DNA of 41,994 nt, taken from positions 1-41,994 of the forward strand of contig SHZZ01000031.1 in NCBI GenBank assembly GCA_009692005.1, written 5' to 3'. The translations under genes and the position numbers were made by a program. Every line of letters begins with the position of its first letter. The stretch's first letter is position 1. Positions 1 to 8,458 of the stretch are shown here, piece after piece. Under the pieces are notes generated by a model. It worked only from the letters and a program-made list of their open reading frames with translations, was not told the DNA's origin and ran no database searches. Origin of the DNA: Gemmataceae bacterium (GTDB taxonomy: Bacteria > Planctomycetota > Planctomycetia > Gemmatales > Gemmataceae).

Positions 1-95
1 AGCGGTTTCCAAAGCGCATCCAACGGCTTATGCCTTCCCCGGGTCGGGAAATTCCATTACAATTTTTCAAATCCCATAAACGAGGAGGGCGGGCG

Positions 96-1355
96 ATGCG
101 GGAAATTAACCGGATGGTGTTTTTGAGTCTGGGCTGGCTGGGTTTGGGCATGTTTGCCAGCACGGCGGAACCGCTGAGCCCGGAGCAGTTCGCCAAGGCG
201 CAAGCTTTAATCAAGCCCAGCCCAGACGAGGAAGCCTGGGCCAAGATCCCCTGGCTAACCGGCCTGTGGCAGGCGCGGGAAATCGCCGCCAAGGAAGGCA
301 AGCCGATCCTCCTTTGGGAAATGGACGGGCATCCGCTCGGCTGTGTCTGAAACAACGGAGTCGCGGGCCGTGCGCTCGCTTTTTCCGATCCCGAAATCAT
401 CAAAATGGCCACAGAAGACTTTGTGGCGGTAAGCGCTGACGACTGGTACCAACGGAGGCGCAGCGACGCCGAGGGGGAATTCTTCCGCAAGGTCGCTGAC
501 CAGGGTCCGCGCAAAGGCGCGGGCGGTTCCACCCGGCAGGGGATTTACTGCCTGACCGCGGATGGGAAACTGCTGGCCTACAAAAACGCAGGCCAGTCCC
601 CCGAGGTGATGAGGGAAGCGCTTCGCCAAGGTTTGAAGGAATGGAAAAAACTGCCGGCGGAACGGCGCAAGCCTGGCGCGGCTCAAGTGGGCGAGGCGGG
701 CAAGGTCGATGCCCGCTATGACCGCCAGCCGCCCCCCGGGGGGTTGATCGTGAATGTTTACACCCGCATTCTCGGGCGGGAGAAAGGCGAGCTCTGCCGG
801 GGAACTTGCAAATCGGTGGTGGGGGAGCAAGCAGCCCGCGACCATTTATGGCTGACCCAGGCGGAGTGGCAAGGGCTGATCCCGAACAACCCATTCGAGG
901 GAAACCAGGCTCCGTTGGCCCCGGCCGTGGCCGAGCGTATTCTTCGTTTTCACCTGATCGACAACACGCGTGGCGAGCCGCCCATGTGGCGGCGGGAGGA
1001 TATCCGTTCGCAGAAGCTGACGCTGACGGTGGTGTTAGTCACGCCATTAGAAGTGCGCTTAAAGTTACATGGCCAGGTTTTGCTGGCTAACGGAGCAGAT
1101 GCGGCCAAGGCCGAACGGGGCTTCGAGGCGCAAGTGCAAGGCGAGATCCTCTACGATCGGAAAAAGCAGGCAATCACCAGGTTCGACGCGGTGGCGTTGG
1201 GGGAGCATTGGGGCGAAAGTTCCTTCACGCGTGAAGCCCGTGCGGGGCGTCAGCCCTTGGGGGTTTCCTTCCATCTGGCGGGTAAAGATCCGGCCGACCT
1301 GGTGCCGCCCCAGGCCGCGCGTGAGATCGGCCTGTACCTGGGCCGATACAAGTAG
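96..1355 (+). CDS. Candidate secreted selenoprotein with thioredoxin-like domain, in-frame UGA at codon 85
   Basis: The start at 96 has a strong Shine-Dalgarno (GAGGAGGG, 82-89) and begins a signal peptide (MREINRMVF then a hydrophobic core to about residue 24). The frame stops at TGA 348-350 and then continues open, without a frameshift, to TAG at 1353-1355, giving 419 residues if TGA is decoded. Residues 50-113 resemble a thioredoxin-like fold of the kind that begins with a phrase like AREIAAKEGKPILLW; the UGA falls where the redox motif lies, giving GCVU (Cys83, Sec85). Downstream are FSDPEIIKMA, FVAVSADDWY, a CRGTC pair (Cys234, Cys238) and a C-terminal region I do not recognise. The ATG at 405 has no ribosome binding site, which argues against two separate genes. 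TGA is a normal stop in neighbouring genes, so the code is not reassigned. Alternatives are a nonsense pseudogene or a sequencing error. Sec decoding is inference. Confidence 0.7.
348..386 (+). promoter_or_regulatory. Candidate bacterial SECIS hairpin directly after the UGA codon
   Basis: After TGA 348-350 the RNA can form a six-pair stem, GCGGGC (363-368) with GCTCGC (374-379), including one G-U pair, closed by the five-base loop CGTGC (369-373). A lower stem is possible: GGA 357-359 with TCC 384-386. The apical loop begins 18 bases after the UGA and has G as its second base. The published bacterial SECIS model expects a small apical loop 16-37 bases downstream with a G among its first two bases, so the geometry fits. 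The fold was worked out by eye, and GC-rich sequence forms hairpins easily. Confidence 0.5.
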
Positions 1356-1377
1356 GGAATGTGATCTGGTTTGCCCT

Positions 1378-1401
1378 GCGGGGGACATAAGTCCCCCCCG
1401 C
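1378..1401. repeat. Intergenic GC-rich hairpin
   Basis: GCGGGGGAC (1378-1386) and GTCCCCCCCGC (1391-1401) pair around the loop ATAA with two bulged C residues. It lies 22 bases after the stop of the candidate selenoprotein gene. No T-run follows on the plus strand, so it is not a textbook intrinsic terminator, though it may act as a transcript end or RNA stabiliser. The remaining intergenic sequence to 1520 is A/T-rich without a clear promoter. Confidence 0.4.
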
Positions 1402-1520
1402 GTTGTGAAAAAATGGAATAATTAATCATGGGGCCGAGGCACTCGGCTCGCCCGTATCAATTCTTTCTTGAATCCCCTATGCTATGCCCTTTGCGAAACA
1501 CCCTGGATGGGATTTTCATC

Positions 1521-4500
1521 ATGAAATTCAAACGCTGGATGATCTGTCTGTTGTTGTTCACGGGCTTGCAAGGGGTTTGCGCCCAGGAGAAAATTCCCGA
1601 CACGCAAGTAGGGAATGAAAAGCTCATGGCGCCAGCGGAAGCGCTGAAAAGCCTGCGGTTGCCGGATGGTTTTTCCGCCACCCTCTTTGCCCACGAGCCA
1701 GCGGTGATTCAGCCAATTGGCATGTCCTTCGACTCGCGCGGCCGCCTGTGGATCAGCGAGTGCCTGACCTACGCTGAGACCAAGCTCAATTTTGATTTAA
1801 CATTGAAAGACCGGGTGGTGATTCTGGAGGACACCGATGGGGACGGCTTGCACGACAAGCGAAAAGTCTTCTGGGATCAAGGTCAGAAAGTGACGAGCGC
1901 CTTGCCGGGATTTGGCGGGGTGTGGGTTCTGGCGGCGCCCAAGCTCCTGTTCATCCCCGACCGCGATGGCGACGATAAACCGGATGGCGAGCCGGAAGTT
2001 GTGCTGGATGGATTTGATGCCGGCCCGATCCGGCACAATATCGTCAACGGCCTGGCCTGGGGCCCGGACGGCTGGCTCTACGGTCGGCATGGCATTCAAG
2101 CCACTTCTTTTGTGGGCCCCCCGGATACACCGGCCAGCAGGCGCGTGCCGCTCAATTGCGGCATCTGGCGCTACCATCCCACGCGCAAAGTTTTCGAAGT
2201 GGTCAGCAGGGGAACGACCAATTCCTGGGGCCACGACTGGGACGCGAACGGGGAATGCTTTTTCATCAACACGGTGATCGGCCACTTCTGGCACGCCATC
2301 CCGGGCTCGTACCTCAAGCGCATGTATGGCGAACACTTCAACCCGCGCCTCTATGAACTGATTGATCAGCACGCCGACCATTTCCACTGGGACCGCGCCG
2401 AGAATTGGAGCGATGTGCGCCAGAAAGGCGTGACGCCCACTTCCGACAAAGCCGGGGGCGGCCATGCCCACTGCGGGTTCATGATCTATCAGGGTGACAA
2501 CTGGCCCGAAAAATACCGGGGTAAAGTGTTCACCGTCAACTTTCACGGCAGGAGAATCAACAGCGACCGGATCGAGCCGCATGGCAACGGCTTTTTGGCC
2601 AAGCACGAGCCCGATTTCATGCACATCGGCGACCCGTGGTTTCGCGGCATCGAACTCGCCTACGGGCCCGATGGCGGCGTCTTCCTACTCGACTGGTCGG
2701 ATACAGGCGAATGCCATGAAAATGATGGCGTCCACCGCAACTCCGGCAGGATTTACAAGATTGTCCATGGCAAGGTGAACCCCTTGAAGCCCTTCGACCT
2801 GGCCAAACTTTCCGATCTTCAGCTTGCCCAGATGGTGAAGAGCGCCAATGAATGGCACTACCGCCAGGCCCGGCGGATTCTGCAGGAACGGGCCAGCGGC
2901 GGCGCGGCCATTGCCCCTGCTTGCCGCCAGACACTTCTAAGTTTCCTGAGCCAGGGCGCCACGGTGCAGGAAAAGCTGCGGGCCTTGTGGATGTTGAACT
3001 CGCTGAAGCCTCTTACGGAAGAGTTTCTTTTGAAGCTGCTTGAAGACGCGGAGCCGGCGATGCGAACCTGGGCCGTGCGCCTGCTCATGGATGGCGACGC
3101 GGTTTCCCAGCCGGCGGTGGCGAAGTTGCAAGTTATGGCCAGCAGGGAACAATCTCCTTTGGTGCGGCTCTACCTGGCCTCGGCGCTGCACAAGATTCCC
3201 TTGAACGCGCGGGGCGAACTGGCCCTTGCCCTGGCAAAACGAACTGAAGATGCCAACGACCACAACCAACCTTTGATGATTTGGCACGGGGCGGAGCCGC
3301 TGGCGTCGGCGCGGGCAGATTTCGCGGTGAGGCTGGCGCTGGAATCGCGCATGAAACCGCATGCTCGCTTTGCTTCGCGGGTGCTGGCCGAGGAAATCAC
3401 CACCCGGCCTACGGGCCTCGCGGCTCTGTTGCAACAGGGGGCCTCGCGGGATCCGGGCACACGGTTGGAAATCGCCCTGGGGATGCGCGATGGCATGCGC
3501 GGATTGACAAAAGCCACGCCCCCCGCTTCCTGGCAGGGCTTTCTACAAAAATTGAACGAAGGAAAAGAGGATGCCAGGCAACTGGGACGGGAGCTGGCCG
3601 TGGTCTTTGGCGATGGGCGGGCCTTGGCCGAGATCCGCAAGATCGCCCTCGATGGCAAGGAGTCGGCGGCTGCCCGGCAATCGGCCTTGCAGACCTTGGT
3701 CGACAGCAAAGCGCCCGACCTGGCCCAGATCCTGCCCAAGTTGATTGGCGATCGAGTAGTGGCGGAGGCCGTAGTGCGCGGTCTGGCCGCCATTGATTTG
3801 AAAGAAGCGCCCAATCTGATCCTGGGGCAATTCGACCGGCTGGAACCCAACGGGAAAAAAGCGGCCATCGATACTCTATGCTCGCGCCCGGCTTACGCCC
3901 TGGCCCTGCTCAAGGCCATTCAGGAAGGGAAAGTGCAGCGACTTTTTCTCACGGGCTACCATGCCAGGCAAATCGCGCAGTTCAATGACCCGGCTTTGAG
4001 CCAGTTGTTGACCAAGGCCTGGGGCGAGGTGCGGCTGCCCTCGGAAAAGGTCAAGCTACGGATGGCGTCGCTGCGGCAGAAAATGACTCCGGATACGGTG
4101 GCCAAGGGGAACCCCTCGCACGGGCGGGCCTTGTTCAACCAGGTGTGCGCCAACTGTCATGGGCTCTTTGGCCAAGGGGGCAACCTGGGGCCAGACCTGA
4201 CCGGCTCGCAGCGGAGCAATCTGGAATACCTGCTGGAAAACATTCTGGAGCCCAACGCCACCGTGGCGGCGGATTTCCGCATGTCCGCGGTGGCCATGAA
4301 GGATGGCCGGTTGATTACGGGGTTGTTGTTCCCGCGAGCCAATAACACGGTTGAACTTGTGGGGCCAACGGAAAAGAAAACGGTGTCGCGGGATGACATC
4401 GAGAGCATCCGTGCATTGCAGGTTTCCCCCATGCCGGAAAACCTGTTCGAGAATTTGAAGGAGGAGCAGATCCGCGACCTGTTTTCTTATCTCATGGGGC

Positions 4501-4523
4501 CCGGGCAAGTGGCGCTGCCTTGA
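1521..4523 (+). CDS. PVC-type membrane-bound dehydrogenase / heme-binding domain protein
   Basis: This 1000-residue protein belongs to the large planctomycete/Verrucomicrobia family that joins a propeller dehydrogenase-like domain (TIGR02604 type) to a C-terminal heme-binding domain (TIGR02603 type). The start at 1521 is chosen because MKFKRWMICLLLF begins a clean signal peptide, whereas the frame is open further upstream to 1428 without one. Propeller phrases are visible, such as DSRGRLWISE and GPDGWLYGRHG. A helical, HEAT-like middle follows (about residues 430-830). The single c-type heme motif is CANCH (Cys876, Cys879, His880), followed by the family phrase GPDLTG. The location is probably periplasmic. 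The substrate is unknown; oxidation of a sugar or alcohol is the usual assumption for the family. It is convergent with the next gene. Confidence 0.88.
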   Translation: MKFKRWMICLLLFTGLQGVCAQEKIPDTQVGNEKLMAPAEALKSLRLPDGFSATLFAHEPAVIQPIGMSFDSRGRLWISECLTYAETKLNFDLTLKDRVVILEDTDGDGLHDKRKVFWDQGQKVTSALPGFGGVWVLAAPKLLFIPDRDGDDKPDGEPEVVLDGFDAGPIRHNIVNGLAWGPDGWLYGRHGIQATSFVGPPDTPASRRVPLNCGIWRYHPTRKVFEVVSRGTTNSWGHDWDANGECFFINTVIGHFWHAIPGSYLKRMYGEHFNPRLYELIDQHADHFHWDRAENWSDVRQKGVTPTSDKAGGGHAHCGFMIYQGDNWPEKYRGKVFTVNFHGRRINSDRIEPHGNGFLAKHEPDFMHIGDPWFRGIELAYGPDGGVFLLDWSDTGECHENDGVHRNSGRIYKIVHGKVNPLKPFDLAKLSDLQLAQMVKSANEWHYRQARRILQERASGGAAIAPACRQTLLSFLSQGATVQEKLRALWMLNSLKPLTEEFLLKLLEDAEPAMRTWAVRLLMDGDAVSQPAVAKLQVMASREQSPLVRLYLASALHKIPLNARGELALALAKRTEDANDHNQPLMIWHGAEPLASARADFAVRLALESRMKPHARFASRVLAEEITTRPTGLAALLQQGASRDPGTRLEIALGMRDGMRGLTKATPPASWQGFLQKLNEGKEDARQLGRELAVVFGDGRALAEIRKIALDGKESAAARQSALQTLVDSKAPDLAQILPKLIGDRVVAEAVVRGLAAIDLKEAPNLILGQFDRLEPNGKKAAIDTLCSRPAYALALLKAIQEGKVQRLFLTGYHARQIAQFNDPALSQLLTKAWGEVRLPSEKVKLRMASLRQKMTPDTVAKGNPSHGRALFNQVCANCHGLFGQGGNLGPDLTGSQRSNLEYLLENILEPNATVAADFRMSAVAMKDGRLITGLLFPRANNTVELVGPTEKKTVSRDDIESIRALQVSPMPENLFENLKEEQIRDLFSYLMGPGQVALP

Positions 4524-4539
4524 GGACTCTCGATCCTCA
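4521..4539. terminator. Possible short bidirectional terminator hairpin
   Basis: TGAGGA (4521-4526) and TCCTCA (4534-4539) form a six-pair stem with a seven-base loop in the 13-base gap between two convergent genes; the stem includes the TGA stop of the plus-strand gene. There is no T-run on either side, so this is a weak call based on position and symmetry. Confidence 0.25.
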
Positions 4540-5952
4540 GGGGGCTGACGCCGTCCGCTCGAGAAGGTCGAGAAGGGTGGCAGTGATTTTGCTCGAGGCT
4601 TCGACTTCCAGGTAGCTTGAGCGGGCGCGCCAGGTTTCATATCCGCCCCATTGGTGTTGCTGCGGCGTGGGCAAGTAGCCGTTGTAACCGTTGGCAAGTT
4701 CAATGGTGAAGGTTGGCTTCAACCGGCTCTTCTTTTTCAGCTCCAGGCCGATCTCGGTAAAAACCTCGCAAGGAATGGCGCAGATGCCGAGGTTGCCTAT
4801 GCGCAGCGCCTGGATTTTCACCGGCACTGTTTTTGGAAACTTGGCCAGCAGCACCGTCTCGCGGGCATAAATCTCAGGCATTGTTTCCAGCACCACTTTA
4901 TTGGCCTTGCCGAGAATCTCCTTGGCTCGGGTGATGTCCGCCGGCGACGGCAGGCGCACCCCCAGTTGCAGATCCTTTTCTGCCGCCGCCAGCGTCACAT
5001 GGCTTTGGTACTTGATGTTTTTGACGGCGGCGAGGGCGGCCTTGGCCACGCTGTCGGCCACCAGGCGGATTTGCTCCCCCGGTTCCCTTTTTCCCGGAGC
5101 TTTGCCGGAAAAGTTCACATTGTTCACATCCCCGCTGGTGCCATTGCTCATGATGCCGACGAATTCCGGCCCGGCCTCGAGAAGCACGGCAACCCGTTCA
5201 CAAAAGGCGCCGAAATAATCGGCCGATAGCGCCGGGTAGCCGCCCACATAATGCAGGCTGTAATTGGCCAGCAAGGCCAGGTGTTTTCCCTCGGAAGTAA
5301 TGACAGACAGGACGGAAACTTGGGGATCGACCGGTCCGGCTTGCAGGTCGAGTCCGGGGTTCTGGTAGCCGGGATTCATTTTGACTTTATCCGTGGTGCT
5401 GCCAAAGGGGTCTTGCAGGATCGACCCCGGTTTCATGACCCACCTTCGGTTGAATAGCTGGTTCGGTTCGTCGGCGGCGCCCCAGCCGATCTTGGCCGGC
5501 GCCAGGCGTTTGTTGGCGGCGATGATGCCCTCAGCGATTTTCCCGGCCAGGAATTTCGGGTACTCGTGTTCGGGCTCGCTTTGAAAGACCCCGGCAGCCG
5601 TGGGTGCGCTGTGGGTGTGGGTGGCGGAAAAAAGCATGTTGGCGGCTGGGATGCCGGTGGCGGCGGCGGCCTTCTTTTTGGCTTCCTCGAAAACCTCGCG
5701 AGGGATCATGCAGCTATCGCAGACGGCGAAGGCCAGGCGAGTTTTGCCGTCATCCAGCACCAGGCAGCGGGCATGCAGGCGGTCGTGTGCGACGGTGGCC
5801 TGCACATCGCGCATGTTGCCACTTACGCTGATGGGGAAGGTGGTTGGGGTAATGTCTTGGGCAAAGGCGCCAGCGCGGAAAACCGGATCGGCGGCTCGGC
5901 TGGAAGAGGAGAGAAACAGGGAAAACAAGGCGGGGATGATTACAAGGCGCAT
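4537..5952 (-). CDS. Neutral/alkaline non-lysosomal ceramidase-like hydrolase, paralog 1
   Basis: The 471-residue product starts with a signal peptide (MRLVIIPALFSLFLSSSSRA). ATG 5952 is preferred over an upstream in-frame start because GGAGG lies just before it. The N-terminal domain matches the neutral ceramidase type (FRAGAFAQDITP, RCLVLDDG, LAFAVCD, ATHTHSAP). The HTH motif (His112 and His114) is the expected zinc-binding region. Planctomycetes carry many members of this family next to sulfatases and glycan enzymes. Neutral ceramidases cleave the amide bond of N-acyl sphingosine, but these proteins lack the family's usual C-terminal domain and the real substrate is unknown. A second copy lies at 30839-32278, with the same phrases NRRW, DKVKMNPG, SNGTSGDVNN or TNGTSGDVNN, and GYLPTP. 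Confidence 0.82.
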   Translation of the reverse strand: MRLVIIPALFSLFLSSSSRAADPVFRAGAFAQDITPTTFPISVSGNMRDVQATVAHDRLHARCLVLDDGKTRLAFAVCDSCMIPREVFEEAKKKAAAATGIPAANMLFSATHTHSAPTAAGVFQSEPEHEYPKFLAGKIAEGIIAANKRLAPAKIGWGAADEPNQLFNRRWVMKPGSILQDPFGSTTDKVKMNPGYQNPGLDLQAGPVDPQVSVLSVITSEGKHLALLANYSLHYVGGYPALSADYFGAFCERVAVLLEAGPEFVGIMSNGTSGDVNNVNFSGKAPGKREPGEQIRLVADSVAKAALAAVKNIKYQSHVTLAAAEKDLQLGVRLPSPADITRAKEILGKANKVVLETMPEIYARETVLLAKFPKTVPVKIQALRIGNLGICAIPCEVFTEIGLELKKKSRLKPTFTIELANGYNGYLPTPQQHQWGGYETWRARSSYLEVEASSKITATLLDLLERTASAP

Positions 5953-5995
5953 TGTTCTTGCCTCCAAAGCGGTTTAATGGAATTGGAAATGAGAT

Positions 5996-6053
5996 TACCC
6001 CGTTGCTTGTCGATCACAAGGGGTATTTTCCTCAGGGTTGGTGTCCTGAGGAA
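5996..6053. repeat. Two adjacent inverted repeats in the divergent intergenic region
   Basis: The 175-base gap between the ceramidase-like gene and the first DUF1559 gene holds two dyads. The first pairs CTTGT (6006-6010) with ACAAG (6016-6020), extended by TACCC (5996-6000) and GGGTA (6021-6025). The second is a perfect nine-base inverted repeat, TTCCTCAGG (6028-6036) and CCTGAGGAA (6045-6053), with an eight-base spacer. They could be operators for divergent promoters or 5' leader structures. No confident -35/-10 pair is visible. Confidence 0.4.
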
Positions 6054-6127
6054 TTCAAGGCCATTTTGTCTTGATAAAAGGAAGAAAAAATGGAAGATTG
6101 AATTAGCTAGAATTGGAAGGACCAGCC

Positions 6128-7033
6128 ATGATCGCGTCTTTACGATTGCGCCAGGGCTTTACGCTGATCGAAATCCTGCTGGTGATCGCCAGCATCGCGG
6201 TCTTGATCGGGTTGTTGCTGCCTGCGGTGCAGAAAATCCGCGAGACCGCATCGCAGGTCTCTTGCCAGAACAATTTGCGCCAGATCGGTTTCGCCATCCA
6301 CGGGTATCATCGCACGCATAACTACCTGCCCTATACGCGGGTGGAAAAAGGCTGGACCTGGGCCATTCTCATTCTTCCCTATATGGAAGAGGGCAATTGT
6401 TTCAACGAATGGCTGCGCTACCCGGAATACTACAAAGCGCCCGCGGAGTTGCGGAAACATACTGTGAAGCAATATTTCTGCCCTTCCCGTCGAGGCTGGG
6501 GGCATGAAGCTTTGAGCAAGGAGGGTGATATTCCCAAGGGGGCGCCGCCAGGAACTGAGAATTTCAACGGGGCTCTTTCTGATTATGTCGTTTGTGCTGG
6601 CGACCCGCAAAGCCGTAATGATTACCACGCCGGCTACCAGGGCACTTTGGAAAAGGATGCCTGCAACGGGGCCTTCTGCATTCAGGGCAGCATGCTCGAT
6701 TTTGACAGCATTAAAGATGGATTGAGCACGACATTTTTCGTGGGGGAAAAGGCCACGGCCCACACCAAGTATGGCACGGGAAACGACACCTGCGTTTACA
6801 ACGGCGACACGCGCAACGGCTACCGTAAGGCTGGAAAAGGGATGCCCATTGTCCTGTATAATAGTTCCTCCGAGGAAAACCCCAACCGGTTTGGCTCGCC
6901 ACACGCCTCCGCCTGCCATTTCCTCATGGGGGATTGTTCCCTCCGAAAATATGTAATTAGCACGGATGAAACGGTCCTCGGCTATCTGGCCAACCGCAAC
7001 GATGGCCAGTTCGTGGAAGACCCAGGCTATTAA
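6128..7033 (+). CDS. DUF1559 pseudopilin-like protein, copy 1
   Basis: The 301-residue product has a type IV prepilin-style N-terminus: a short basic leader, then GFTLIEILL and a long hydrophobic helix to about residue 37, as recognised by prepilin peptidase. The remainder is a DUF1559 domain, a large planctomycete expansion thought to be major pseudopilins or surface proteins. ATG 6128 follows GGAAGG at suitable spacing. Near the C-terminus the conserved His-x9-Asp-Gly motif appears as [12 protein letters not shown], with Cys in place of Gly. It is clearly a tandem duplicate of the next gene (shared [10 protein letters not shown] and YFCPSRR), 53 bases downstream on the same strand, so the two are probably co-expressed. 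Confidence 0.9.
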   Translation: MIASLRLRQGFTLIEILLVIASIAVLIGLLLPAVQKIRETASQVSCQNNLRQIGFAIHGYHRTHNYLPYTRVEKGWTWAILILPYMEEGNCFNEWLRYPEYYKAPAELRKHTVKQYFCPSRRGWGHEALSKEGDIPKGAPPGTENFNGALSDYVVCAGDPQSRNDYHAGYQGTLEKDACNGAFCIQGSMLDFDSIKDGLSTTFFVGEKATAHTKYGTGNDTCVYNGDTRNGYRKAGKGMPIVLYNSSSEENPNRFGSPHASACHFLMGDCSLRKYVISTDETVLGYLANRNDGQFVEDPGY

Positions 7034-7086
7034 AGGAATTCCCGGTTTTTTTGTTCCTCTTTACTTTTTTTTTGCGGAGTGCTCCC

Positions 7087-7989
7087 ATGTCTTTACTGGT
7101 TTTTCGAAAAGGCCCCCGCCGCGCTTTTACCCTGATTGAACTCTTGGTGGTGATTGCCATCATCGCCATTCTGATTGGCCTGCTGCTGCCGGCGGTTCAG
7201 AAAGTGCGTGAAGCGGCGGCACGGGCCAGTTGCCAGAACAACCTCAAGCAACAAGGCCTGGCGGTCCACAACTATCACGACACTTTCAAGCTCATTCCCT
7301 ACAGCCGGGTGGATGTGGGCTGGACCTGGGCTATTTTGATCCTGCCTTTCCTTGAGGAAAACTCTTTCATGGAACAATGGCGCCCTTATCCGAACTATTA
7401 CAACGCCCCTGCCAGCGTGAGAACCCGCACGGTCAAGGTTTATTTTTGCCCGTCGCGGCGGTCGCCTGGCGCTTCCACTTCCATCAGCATCACCGGCGAT
7501 GTGCTACAGGGAACTGCAAACCCAAGCACCCCCGGGGCAACCGGCGATTACGCCGCCTGCGCCGGAGACCCTAGCGGGATCATCGATTATTACCCCGGTT
7601 TCAACGCCACCCCGGGAAATCAAGCTTGCAACGGCGCCTTTTGTTATTCCGGCTCAAACTTCAGTTTTAATCATGTCACCGACGGGCTCAGCCAGACGAT
7701 TTTCATTGGCGAGCGCCATGTGCCCAACAGCAACTTCGGCTACGCACCCGATTCCTCTATTTACAATGGGGACCATGGGGCGGCGCACAGAAAAGCCGGG
7801 GTCGGCGCTCTGCTGGCCCGCGGGCCGTGGGATACCGCCAACACCCAGTTCGGCAGCTACCATTCTGGGGTTTGCCAGTTTGTCATGGGCGATGGCTCGC
7901 TCAGGATTTTAAGGAACACCGTGGATGGAACCAACCTCGGCTACCTGGCCAACCGGTTAGACGGCCAGGTGATTGGCAATATTGATTAG
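7087..7989 (+). CDS. DUF1559 pseudopilin-like protein, copy 2
   Basis: The 300-residue product has a basic leader, then [19 protein letters not shown], and the DUF1559 body. The residue before the Phe is Ala rather than the usual Gly of prepilin cleavage sites; this is tolerated in some pilins but is a departure. ATG 7087 follows GGAG; an upstream in-frame TTG would add an implausible hydrophobic stretch. The C-terminal motif is canonical ([12 protein letters not shown]). It is closely related to copy 1, indicating recent tandem duplication. It is convergent with the lipoprotein operon, whose last gene ends 54 bases away. I see no strong terminator between them. Confidence 0.9.
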   Translation: MSLLVFRKGPRRAFTLIELLVVIAIIAILIGLLLPAVQKVREAAARASCQNNLKQQGLAVHNYHDTFKLIPYSRVDVGWTWAILILPFLEENSFMEQWRPYPNYYNAPASVRTRTVKVYFCPSRRSPGASTSISITGDVLQGTANPSTPGATGDYAACAGDPSGIIDYYPGFNATPGNQACNGAFCYSGSNFSFNHVTDGLSQTIFIGERHVPNSNFGYAPDSSIYNGDHGAAHRKAGVGALLARGPWDTANTQFGSYHSGVCQFVMGDGSLRILRNTVDGTNLGYLANRLDGQVIGNID

Positions 7990-8043
7990 GCGCTGTGGAT
8001 GGGGTTACCAAGTCCGAACCCGGCCGCGTCGGCAGGCTGGTTC

Positions 8044-8454
8044 TTATTTCTTGGAAACCGTCAGTTTTACTTCGGCCTTGCCTGATTCAACCGAGATGAT
8101 CAGCCCCGACTGTTGCAGATCAGCAAAGCGCGCGGGAAGAATCGATTTTATCACCACATCCCCGGAAGGGACCGGCGGAGTGATGGCCACTTTGTGTTTG
8201 CCTCCCAGCGCGCCATCACCATGGGCAAAAGTGGAAACGGTAAAAGAGCCATCCTGGCCGATCAGGCCAATGGCGGAATGTTTTTTGCCGTCTTCAGCGG
8301 GGTTTTCCGGTTCCAGGGTGACTGAATAGCCGACCAGGTCCTTGGCTGGCTGGTTGCTTTCCGCGTAGATGACCGTCCCGTTGACCGGATAGGTTTTGAT
8401 GCCGCCACAACCGGCCAATCCCAAACACAACACCAAGGCCACGAATCTTCGCAT
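8044..8454 (-). CDS. Small lipoprotein of the DUF1559-associated type, third gene of a lipoprotein operon
   Basis: The 136-residue product starts at ATG 8454, which has AAGGAG upstream; the open frame extends further but without a signal. MRRFVALVLCLGLAGCGG ends in a lipobox (LAGC), so it is predicted to be lipid-anchored. The mature part (YPVNGTVIYAES, then ARFADLQQSGLIISVESGKAEVKLTV) is a small beta-rich domain like the two lipoproteins upstream, resembling carboxypeptidase-regulatory-like beta-sandwich modules. Its start lies four bases after the preceding stop, so translation is probably coupled. Function is unknown; its position between DUF1559 genes suggests a role with those pseudopilin-like proteins. 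Confidence 0.82.
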   Translation of the reverse strand: MRRFVALVLCLGLAGCGGIKTYPVNGTVIYAESNQPAKDLVGYSVTLEPENPAEDGKKHSAIGLIGQDGSFTVSTFAHGDGALGGKHKVAITPPVPSGDVVIKSILPARFADLQQSGLIISVESGKAEVKLTVSKK

Positions 8455-8458
8455 GCAA

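Noticed and set aside
405-1355. Independent gene starting at ATG 405
   Set aside because: There is no ribosome binding site and the start lies inside the thioredoxin-like fold; the frame is continuous with the upstream part across TGA 348-350, so readthrough or Sec decoding explains it better.
96-1355. Simple nonsense pseudogene
   Set aside because: Not fully excluded, but the rest of the frame is intact, the UGA lies at the redox position and a SECIS-like hairpin follows, so selenoprotein is preferred.
1797-2624. Antisense open frame of 275 codons opposite the first heme-binding dehydrogenase gene
   Set aside because: It overlaps the propeller domain completely and its product has no recognisable features; it is a compositional shadow.
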